32,881 bases of DNA from Paludibacteraceae bacterium (lineage in GTDB: Bacteria; Bacteroidota; Bacteroidia; Bacteroidales; Paludibacteraceae). The notes under the pieces are model-generated. The model was not told where the DNA came from and did not search any database. It saw only the letters and a list, made by a program, of their open reading frames with translations. Below are positions 21,316 through 27,511 of this stretch, piece after piece. The number at the start of each line of letters is the position of its first letter. Position 1 is the first letter of the stretch. The position numbers and the translations under genes were made by a program. The stretch spans positions 1 through 32,881 of the forward strand of contig JAFTZQ010000036.1 in the NCBI GenBank assembly GCA_017464475.1, given 5' to 3'.

Positions 21316-23784
21316 ATGCATTTAGATGAGATATTGAAATCGGATCGATTTGAGGAGAAAGAGGAAGTGTGTCCGGGATGTCAGAACCACTGCCAGGTGC
21401 GCGTCTATTCGTTTGCGAACGGGCGTCAGTACGTGTCGGGCAATAACTGCGAGCGCGTCTATTCGAATGAAGGCGATGGCGCGCATAAAGGCGTCAACAT
21501 GTTCGAGGAGAAATACCACTTACTTTTCAATCGTACATCGTCAATCGTCAAATCGTCAATCACCATCGGTCTTCCACGGGGACTTGGAATTTATGAGAAC
21601 TATCCCTTCTGGCATACACTTTTCGAGTGTTGCGGAATGCGTGTGCGGTTGAGCGGCATGAGTACGAACCGGCTTTTTGACAAAGGCGTGCGGACCATCG
21701 TGGCGGACAATATCTGTTACCCCGCCAAACTGATGCACGGGCATGTGATGGACCTCATCGAGAAGCAAGTAGACCGCATTTTCTATCCGTGGGTGGTGTT
21801 CGAACGCAAGGAGGATGAGCAATCGAAGAACAGTTTCAACTGCCCGGTCGTCAGCGGTTATTCGGATGTAATCAAGAGTGCCATCAACCCCGAGAAAAAC
21901 TACGGCATTCCTTTGGACGCGCCGACCATCTCGTTCAAGGACGAGGAACTGTTGCGGGCGTCTTTAGTCGAATACCTCGCTACGCTCAATATCAGCGAAT
22001 CCACCGCACAAGCAGCTATCACTCAGGCGATTAGGGCGCAGCAGAACTATCTCGATGCATTGGAAAAACGCAATATGCAAGTCTTCAACGAGGCGCGCGC
22101 GGCAGGTCGGATGGTTATTCTCTTGGCAGCACGGCCTTACCACATCGACCCGCTTATTCAGCATAAGATAGCCGACGCGATAGCCGCGATGGGTATTGAT
22201 GTGATCACGGAGAATGTGGCTGCGCACGAGGGTCAAGGCGTCTATGACGAACTGAACGCGATGGCACAATGGGCGTACCCGAACCGCATTTTCAAGGCTG
22301 CCCATTGGGTCGGGAACAGCCCGTACAACAATCTGCACATGGTCGAGTTAACCTCCTTCGGTTGCGGTCCGGACGCGTTCATCTTGGACGAAGTGCGGGC
22401 AATCCTGTCCCGTTATGGCAAGAACCTCACCGTCCTCAAGATTGACGATGTGAACAATATCGGTTCGCTCCGTCTCCGCGTCCGTTCCCTCGTCGAAAGT
22501 GTCAATGCGTCCTCTCGAAATGTCGAAATATCGAAAGATCGAGATCTCGAAAACAAAGCGCCCTTCACCACCAAGCCCTTCGAGCACTCCGACCGCGAAC
22601 GCGTCATCTTAACCCCTTATTTCGCAGAGGGTTACAACGAGTTCCTGCCCACTATTTTTAGTTTGGCGGGTTACCGCATCGAGTCGCTACCGATGGCGAC
22701 GCAAGAGGACGCCGAAGAAGGGCTGCACGTGGCGAACAACGACATCTGCTATCCGGCTACTATCGTGGTGGGTTCGATCATGCGGGCTTTGAAATCCGGC
22801 AAGTACGACCTCTCAAAGACCGCCGTGGCGATTACGCAGACAGGCGGGCAATGCCGTGCGTCCAACTACTACGCGCTCATCAAAAATGCTCTCGTGGCGG
22901 CAGGTATGAGCCAAGTGCCGGTGATAGCTGTAGCTATCGGTCCAAGTCTCAAAAACAGCCAGCCTGGCTTTGAAATCAACTGGTTACATCTCATCCGTCC
23001 GACGCTCGAAGCGCTTTATTTCGCCGACGCGCTGGCCAAACTCTATTATCCTGCTGCTCCGCGCGAACGTATCCCCGGCGTGGCGCGCAAGCTCTACGAC
23101 CACTACCTCAACGCCGCGCAACCGCTCTTGGCGAAGCGCAACTACCGGGCAATCCGTCAACTCATGCGGGATGCCGCGGGTGCGTTCAAGGACATCACGG
23201 ACACCACCAGACAAGTGCCGGTAGTCGGTGTGGTCGGCGAGATATACGTCAAGTACAACTCGTTCTCTAACCACGGCGTCGTCCGCTGGCTCATGGAGCA
23301 CGGCGTGGAAGTTGTGCCGCCGGCGATCACGGGGTTCTTCTCCACCTCTATTCCGAATGCGTTCATCAACCGCGAGCAGCATATCCGCAAGGATGGTCTG
23401 AGCCCCTGGCAGGCAAAACTCGTCAACCGCCTTTTGCTCCATTATGCGCATATCTATGACCGTCTCTGCGGCGACTTCCCGTTCTACCGTCCTTTCACGG
23501 ATATCATGGACATCTGGCATAAGAGCCGCCGCGTCATCAACTCCGCCGCAGACTTCGGCGAGGGTTGGTTCCTGCCCGGCGAGATATGCGACTTGGCGGA
23601 TCATGGCATCCACAAAGTGGTCTCGCTGCAACCTTTCGGCTGCATAGCGAACCATATCATCAGCAAAGGTATCGAGCGCCGTTACAAAGATCTCTACCCG
23701 CATCTGTCTTTGCTTTTCCTCGACTTCGATGCAGGCACATCTGACGCCAATATCACCAACCGCCTGCATTTTTTGCTGCAATAA
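21316..23784 (+). CDS. Dehydratase-like half of the acyl-CoA dehydratase activase (DUF2229 + HgdB-like)
   Basis: 822 aa. An N-terminal cysteine module (VCPGCQNHCQVRV with C19, C22, C26, then NNCERVY with C45) is followed by a DUF2229-type region (IGLPRGLGIYENYPFWHTLFECCG and ADNICYPAKLMHGHV). The second half is 2-hydroxyglutaryl-CoA dehydratase D-like (NDICYPATIVVGSIMRAL, TQTGGQCRASNYY, SLQPFGCIANHI). It normally continues from the ATPase domains in one chain; the frame here is the same as the upstream gene, with stops and an 11-bp repeat array between. It probably forms a complex with that protein. The reaction is unknown. Short repeats at 21530-21565 and 22513-22552 encode linkers. Confidence 0.88.
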   Translation: MHLDEILKSDRFEEKEEVCPGCQNHCQVRVYSFANGRQYVSGNNCERVYSNEGDGAHKGVNMFEEKYHLLFNRTSSIVKSSITIGLPRGLGIYENYPFWHTLFECCGMRVRLSGMSTNRLFDKGVRTIVADNICYPAKLMHGHVMDLIEKQVDRIFYPWVVFERKEDEQSKNSFNCPVVSGYSDVIKSAINPEKNYGIPLDAPTISFKDEELLRASLVEYLATLNISESTAQAAITQAIRAQQNYLDALEKRNMQVFNEARAAGRMVILLAARPYHIDPLIQHKIADAIAAMGIDVITENVAAHEGQGVYDELNAMAQWAYPNRIFKAAHWVGNSPYNNLHMVELTSFGCGPDAFILDEVRAILSRYGKNLTVLKIDDVNNIGSLRLRVRSLVESVNASSRNVEISKDRDLENKAPFTTKPFEHSDRERVILTPYFAEGYNEFLPTIFSLAGYRIESLPMATQEDAEEGLHVANNDICYPATIVVGSIMRALKSGKYDLSKTAVAITQTGGQCRASNYYALIKNALVAAGMSQVPVIAVAIGPSLKNSQPGFEINWLHLIRPTLEALYFADALAKLYYPAAPRERIPGVARKLYDHYLNAAQPLLAKRNYRAIRQLMRDAAGAFKDITDTTRQVPVVGVVGEIYVKYNSFSNHGVVRWLMEHGVEVVPPAITGFFSTSIPNAFINREQHIRKDGLSPWQAKLVNRLLLHYAHIYDRLCGDFPFYRPFTDIMDIWHKSRRVINSAADFGEGWFLPGEICDLADHGIHKVVSLQPFGCIANHIISKGIERRYKDLYPHLSLLFLDFDAGTSDANITNRLHFLLQ
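21530..21565 (+). repeat. Heptamer repeat in dehydratase-like gene
   Basis: atcgtac, atcgtca, atcgtca, (a) atcgtca, atcacca: five 7-bp units with one extra base. It encodes NRTSSIVKSSIT just before the conserved IGLPRGLG. Confidence 0.75.
22513..22552 (+). repeat. Octamer repeat in dehydratase-like gene, five units
   Basis: tctcgaaa, tgtcgaaa, tatcgaaa, gatcgaga, tctcgaaa. It encodes SRNVEISKDRDLENK, a hydrophilic linker between the two conserved halves. Confidence 0.85.
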
Positions 23785-23785
23785 T

Positions 23786-23816
23786 TTGCAGAAATGAAAA
23801 TATTTTAGTAATTTTG
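23786..23816 (+). promoter_or_regulatory. Promoter of the TetR gene
   Basis: TTG 23786-23788, 20 nt, TAATTTTG 23809-23816. The promoter begins right after the stop of the dehydratase-like gene. Confidence 0.75.
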
Positions 23817-23842
23817 CATCAATTTTAATAGACCTATTAGTT

Positions 23843-24478
23843 ATGACGACAAATGACAAAATGGTAAATGATTCGATGGAACTGCGGATTCGCGAGGTGG
23901 CGCAACAACTCTTTTTTGAGCAGGGCTATGCGTCCACATCGACCACGCAGATAGCCAAAGAGGTCGGCTGCACGCAGGCACTCGTACATTATTATTACCG
24001 CACGAAAGAGAACCTCTTCCGGCAGATTTTCTTGGAGCAAGTCTTGGCGGCTCTGAATGTCATCGGGCGCTCTTTGGCAAACGAAGAATCGTTTGACCGC
24101 TTCATCGAGCAAGCTATCTCTATGTATTTTGACGCGCTGTCGAGCAATCCGCGTTTGCCGTTCTTTGTGTTGGAAGAGTTAGTCAACAACCCCGAGCGCC
24201 GCAAGTACATGCGGGAGAAATTTGTCAAGAATCCCACTTATGCGATGCTCTACATGCAGTTTGACGCACGTCTCAAGCAGGAGCAGCAAGCCGGGCATAT
24301 TACCAAAATCGATCCCTTCGATCTGATGATCACTATTGCTTCCCTGACAGTCTTTACCTTCGTTTCGCTGCCGATGTTCCAAGACCTGCTTTCGCAGACC
24401 GACGACCAAGTGCGAGACTACATCGCCCACCGCAAATCCGAGATCATCCGCATGGTCAAAAAGATCCTTAAACCATAG
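23843..24478 (+). CDS. TetR/AcrR family transcriptional regulator
   Basis: 211 aa. N-terminal helix-turn-helix: LRIREVAQQLFFEQGYASTSTTQIAKEVGCTQALVHYYYRTKENLF is the classic TetR signature. The C-terminal ligand domain is unclassified. It has its own promoter, so it may regulate the activase genes upstream or the hydrolase downstream. The first residues (MTTNDKMVNDS) are encoded by heptamer-like repeats (23851-23871); an ATG at 23876 (MELRIREV) is a possible alternative start. Confidence 0.85.
   Translation: MTTNDKMVNDSMELRIREVAQQLFFEQGYASTSTTQIAKEVGCTQALVHYYYRTKENLFRQIFLEQVLAALNVIGRSLANEESFDRFIEQAISMYFDALSSNPRLPFFVLEELVNNPERRKYMREKFVKNPTYAMLYMQFDARLKQEQQAGHITKIDPFDLMITIASLTVFTFVSLPMFQDLLSQTDDQVRDYIAHRKSEIIRMVKKILKP
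23851..23871 (+). repeat. Heptamer-like repeat at TetR start
   Basis: aaatgac, aaaatggt, aaatga: units of the same aaatg-type heptamer seen at the ZIP start (16703-16738). Confidence 0.5.
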
Positions 24479-24528
24479 AAACAACCTCTCAAATATGCAA
24501 AAGTGGTATATATTCGGGCGATTTGTGT

Positions 24529-24559
24529 TTGCGTATCTGCAAAAAATGTAGTAATTTTG
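24529..24559 (+). promoter_or_regulatory. Promoter of the hydrolase/acetyltransferase operon
   Basis: TTG 24529-24531, 20 nt, TAATTTTG 24552-24559, then CAGC. The start codon follows 28 nt later. Confidence 0.75.
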
Positions 24560-24586
24560 CAGCGGATTTCAAATGTGAAAGAAAAT

Positions 24587-25714
24587 ATGAAAAAGTTTTT
24601 AACCCTTATGCTCGCGGTAATTACTTTTGCTGCTTGCACAAATACAAATGAGAAAATGAGTAAATGCGAAAATGACACATGGGACAAAGTTTTCCCGCTT
24701 AGTGAGAAAGTAAACCACAAAAAGGTGAGTTTCCAAAACCAATACGGCTTCACTTTGGTGGGCGATCTTTACACGCCGAAGACAGTCGAAAGTCAAAAGT
24801 CGAAAGTCGAAAGCAAATACGCCGCTATCGCGGTGTCCGGTCCTTTCGGCGCAACGAAAGAGCAGAGTTCGGGTCTGTATGCGATGAAGATGGCGGAACG
24901 CGGGTTTGTTACGCTGGCTTTTGATCCATCTTTCACAGGCGAGAGTTCGGGTGAACCGCGTCGTACAGCTTCGCCGGATATCAATACCGAGGACTTTATG
25001 GCAGCGGTGGATTACCTTTCTAAACTGCCTGAGGTGGACGCAAACCGCATCGGTATTATTGGTATATGCGGATGGGGCGGCATTGCACTCAATGCGGCTG
25101 CGGCTGATACGCGTATCAAGGCGACGGTGGCTTCGACGATGTACGATATGACGCGTGTATCGGGCAACGATTATTTCGATTCCGCTGACACCGAAGAGGC
25201 GCGTCACGAAGCGCGTGTGGCACTCGCCGCACAACGTCTTGCAGACGCTGCTGCTATGGCAGGAGGCGTGATAGACCCACTGCCGGACGATGTACCGCAG
25301 TTCGTCAAGGACTACCACGATTACTACAAGACTCCGCGCGGCTACCATGCCCGCAGCGGTAACTCGAATGACGGTTGGCGTGTCATCGGCACGCAGGCTT
25401 ATGCCAACAGCCGTTTCCTGTACTACATCAACGAGATCCGTTCGGCGGTTCTGATCATGCACGGCGAAAACGCCCACAGCCGTTATTTCGGCGAAGCGGC
25501 ATACCATTACATGGTGGACGGCAAGGCGGAAGGCTATAAGACCGTGGTGGCTCCGAATCCTTGTCCCGAGAACAAAGAGTTGCTCATCATCCCCGATGCT
25601 TCTCATTGCGACCTCTATGACGGCGGTTATACCGAGCCGGCAGGCCAAGGCGAACCCAAGAACCTCATTCCGTGGGACAAGTTGGCAGAGTTCTTTGAGA
25701 AGAATCTGAAGTAA
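24587..25714 (+). CDS. Alpha/beta hydrolase lipoprotein with Cys nucleophile elbow
   Basis: 375 aa from ATG 24587; an upstream in-frame start lies across the promoter. Lipoprotein signal MKKFLTLMLAVITFAAC (Cys17). The alpha/beta hydrolase core has AIAVSGPFGATKEQ and FDPSFTGESSGEPR, and the nucleophile elbow reads GICGWGG, i.e. G-x-C-x-G with Cys instead of Ser, as in dienelactone hydrolase. The catalytic His is in IPDASHCDLYDGG and an Asp/Glu likely in MHGENAHSRYF. Substrate unknown; it acts in the periplasm. Two repeat tracts follow the lipobox (24646-24677 octamers and 24784-24811 heptamers). Confidence 0.85.
   Translation: MKKFLTLMLAVITFAACTNTNEKMSKCENDTWDKVFPLSEKVNHKKVSFQNQYGFTLVGDLYTPKTVESQKSKVESKYAAIAVSGPFGATKEQSSGLYAMKMAERGFVTLAFDPSFTGESSGEPRRTASPDINTEDFMAAVDYLSKLPEVDANRIGIIGICGWGGIALNAAAADTRIKATVASTMYDMTRVSGNDYFDSADTEEARHEARVALAAQRLADAAAMAGGVIDPLPDDVPQFVKDYHDYYKTPRGYHARSGNSNDGWRVIGTQAYANSRFLYYINEIRSAVLIMHGENAHSRYFGEAAYHYMVDGKAEGYKTVVAPNPCPENKELLIIPDASHCDLYDGGYTEPAGQGEPKNLIPWDKLAEFFEKNLK
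24646..24677 (+). repeat. Octamer repeat after the lipobox, four units
   Basis: aaatgaga, aaatgagt, aaatgcga, aaatgaca. It encodes the hydrophilic tether (NEKMSKCENDT) after the lipid-anchoring Cys. Confidence 0.8.
24784..24811 (+). repeat. Heptamer repeat in hydrolase gene, four units
   Basis: agtcgaa, agtcaaa, agtcgaa, agtcgaa. It encodes VESQKSKVES, inserted before the first core strand. Confidence 0.85.
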
Positions 25715-25724
25715 AGAAAAAACA

Positions 25725-26300
25725 ATGACAGAACGAGAAAAAATGTTGGCAGGCGAAGTGTATGACGCCTGTGCCACGGATCTTTTGGAAGACCTCAACC
25801 GCGTGAAAGTGCTATGTCAGCAGTACAACAATCTGCTGCCGACGGACTTTGCAGGGCGCAATAAGATGATTCGTGAGATCTTAGGTCAGGCGGATGAAGA
25901 CACATTCATCAACCAGCCTTTCTATTGCGACTACGGCAAGCATATCCGCGTCGGCAAACGTTTCTTCGCGAACTTCGGCTTTACCGTTTTGGACGAGGCG
26001 TATGTGACCATCGGCGACGATTGTTTCTTGGGACCTGGCGTGCATATCTACTGCGCGTGTCATAGCACCGATCCGCGTGAACGTAAGACGCGCCAAGAAT
26101 GGGCGAAACCCGTAACCATCGGTAATGATGTCTGGATCGGCGGTAACGTAACCATCCTGCCCGGCGTCACTATCGGCGATAACTGTACGATAGGAGCCGG
26201 AGCGGTTGTTACGCATGACATCCCCGCCAACTCCATCGCCGTCGGCAATCCTGCGAAAGTGATCAAGACTCTTGATAGCGGATATATTCGCCCGGAGTGA
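25725..26300 (+). CDS. Sugar O-acetyltransferase (maltose/galactoside acetyltransferase family)
   Basis: 191 aa. MTEREKMLAGEVYDACATDL is the N-terminal signature of the Maa/LacA/NodL family. Left-handed beta-helix hexapeptide repeats follow (VTIGDDCFLGPGVHI, TIGNDVWIGGNVTILPGVTIGDNCTIGAGAVV). The catalytic His is in CACHSTDPRER. It transfers acetyl from acetyl-CoA to sugar hydroxyls in the cytosol. It follows the hydrolase by 10 bp. The last 38 bp overlap the remnant of an AraC gene on the other strand. Confidence 0.9.
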   Translation: MTEREKMLAGEVYDACATDLLEDLNRVKVLCQQYNNLLPTDFAGRNKMIREILGQADEDTFINQPFYCDYGKHIRVGKRFFANFGFTVLDEAYVTIGDDCFLGPGVHIYCACHSTDPRERKTRQEWAKPVTIGNDVWIGGNVTILPGVTIGDNCTIGAGAVVTHDIPANSIAVGNPAKVIKTLDSGYIRPE

Positions 26301-26496
26301 AGCCTGTGTGGCGCTTGAAGAAACGGCAGAAAGAGGAGGAATCGGCATAACCAAGGTGGTCACCTATTTGCAGTACGGACAAATCCGGACGGGAAGAAAG
26401 CAGATTCTTCGCCTGCTTAGCCAAATACTGCTCAATATAATCGCTGGCGGAAATACCCACCACCTCCTTGATAACTACCGAGAAATGGCGCGTCAC
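26263..26496 (-). pseudogene. C-terminal fragment of an AraC-family regulator
   Basis: About 77 codons on the minus strand encode a nearly full AraC DNA-binding end: RHFSVVIKEVVGISASDYI, then LSVLQIGDHLGYADSSSFCRFFKRHTGFTPGEYI. Only GTG offers a start, and a stop (taa) lies just upstream in frame, so the effector domain and the first helices are gone. The preserved part is intact, which suggests recent truncation. Confidence 0.8.
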
Positions 26497-26503
26497 CTCT
26501 ACT

Positions 26504-26683
26504 TATGATGACGTAACAGGAAAAGTGGTCGAAGAGGTCGAGTACAACGACCGCAATCGTCCTGTCCGCATCAAGAAATACGAATGGAACGCCGATGGCA
26601 CCAAAGCCAAGCAGTACAACTACCTCCCCAACGGCAAACTCTACTCCGTCAAAGTCTATGAGTACATCTTTTCGGATAAATAA
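26504..26683 (+). pseudogene. C-terminal fragment of a YD/MORN-like repeat protein
   Basis: The plus frame reading TYDDVTGKVVEEVEYNDRNRP, RIKKYEWNADGTKAK and YNYLPNGKLYSVKVYEY, then a stop, resembles the end of proteins with YD- or YwqK-type repeats. Further upstream the frame is only antisense to the AraC fragment, so this is a headless 3' end. The junction lies at about 26497-26505. Confidence 0.6.
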
Positions 26684-26763
26684 AGGTTGCAACTACTTCC
26701 AATCGCGTTCGAACGAAGATAGTACTAAAAACAGCAATAAACAACTAAAAATCCAGCAAATCC

Positions 26764-26794
26764 TTGCATAAGTGGGATTTTTGTTGTACCTTTG
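26764..26794 (+). promoter_or_regulatory. Promoter of the wHTH regulator gene
   Basis: TTG 26764-26766, 20 nt, TACCTTTG 26787-26794. The -7 overlaps one arm of the inverted repeat 26789-26814. Confidence 0.75.
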
Positions 26795-26814
26795 CGCCCA
26801 GTTTGACGCAAAGG
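26789..26814. promoter_or_regulatory. Inverted repeat over -7 and start site
   Basis: CCTTTGCG (26789-26796) and CGCAAAGG (26807-26814), perfect 8-bp arms, 10-nt spacer. A candidate autoregulatory operator or 5' mRNA hairpin. Confidence 0.55.
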
Positions 26815-26841
26815 GATTACCTTGGATATAATCAATAATCT

Positions 26842-27447
26842 ATGTACATCAACATTGCTAATCATATAGAACTGGACCGCGAACAGCGGAGTGTGCGCAA
26901 AGATGGACAAACAGTTCATCTGACCGGACTGGAGTACGGCCTGTTGGAGTATCTCTCTGCCCACCCGAATCGGATCTGTACGCGGCAGATGGTATTGGAC
27001 CACGTATGGGGCGATCGTTTTCAGTATGATACAGGCACAATTGACGTGCATCTCAATGCCTTGCGGCGCAAGTTAGGCTGGACGAAGAAAGAACCGATAG
27101 AGACTATTCGAGGGGCAGGATTCGTGTTTCGCATCGAGCAGCAAGTGACGCACTACACAATTGATCTGCAGGTGTTTCTGACCGATTGGCTACGGAGCCG
27201 TGAAACGGAGATTAACGCGAAAGGTCTTGTCGCACAAATACAGTTGACGCCCTTTGTGAACGAGATTACGATTGAGCCAAAAGCCTTACAACAACTCTTA
27301 GACAGCGTGCTGACTGCCCTACTCCCTTCGGCTCAACCGGGTGTCCTTCGCTTAACATCCCAATTAACTATGCACCATTTCATCCTCTCTCTGGATGTTA
27401 ACGGAACCATCAATGAGTTGCGCATCCCCATTTATGGTGATTTTTGA
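26842..27447 (+). CDS. Receiver-less OmpR/PhoB-type regulator with kinase-like C-terminal tail
   Basis: 201 aa. Residues about 1-95 are a complete OmpR/PhoB winged helix (HLTGLEYGLLEYLSAHPNRICTRQMVLDHVWG, IDVHLNALRRKLG, IETIRGAGFVFR) placed at the N-terminus with no receiver domain. Residues about 105-201 (LQVFLTDWLRSRETEINAKGL, ITIEPKALQQLLDSVLTALLPSAQPGVLRL, then strands) resemble the N-box half of a histidine-kinase ATPase domain but lack the G1/G2 ATP motifs. This suggests a degenerate sensor module that may bind a ligand or partner. It ends 3 bp before the 11-bp-periodic repeats upstream of the TonB receptor, its likely target. Confidence 0.75.
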   Translation: MYINIANHIELDREQRSVRKDGQTVHLTGLEYGLLEYLSAHPNRICTRQMVLDHVWGDRFQYDTGTIDVHLNALRRKLGWTKKEPIETIRGAGFVFRIEQQVTHYTIDLQVFLTDWLRSRETEINAKGLVAQIQLTPFVNEITIEPKALQQLLDSVLTALLPSAQPGVLRLTSQLTMHHFILSLDVNGTINELRIPIYGDF

Positions 27448-27450
27448 TTT

Positions 27451-27483
27451 CTTAAGAAAATCTTAAGCAAAGTTTAAGAATTT
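27451..27483 (+). promoter_or_regulatory. Direct-repeat operator, PhoB-box-like, three units
   Basis: Three 7-bp repeats CTTAAGA, CTTAAGC, TTTAAGA, each followed by a 4-bp A/T-rich spacer (aaat, aaag, attt): exactly 11-bp periodicity, as in operators of OmpR/PhoB winged helices. They occupy the place of the -33 element, which is missing (27466-27468 is AGC, not TTG). Confidence 0.7.
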
Positions 27484-27488
27484 CTTTG

Positions 27489-27496
27489 TACTTTTG
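27489..27496 (+). promoter_or_regulatory. -7 element of the TonB receptor promoter
   Basis: TACTTTTG matches TAnnTTTG; no -33 TTG lies 20 nt upstream. Activator-dependent transcription is implied. Confidence 0.65.
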
Positions 27497-27511
27497 CCGC
27501 CGTTTTTAAAA

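Noticed and set aside
22984-23859. A 291-codon minus-strand frame
   Set aside because: It lies fully across the conserved dehydratase-like gene and the TetR promoter, with Arg/His-rich shadow composition and no family signature.
24599-25798. A 399-codon open frame on the minus strand
   Set aside because: It is antisense to the alpha/beta hydrolase and acetyltransferase start, shows no recognisable motif and looks like a codon-bias shadow.
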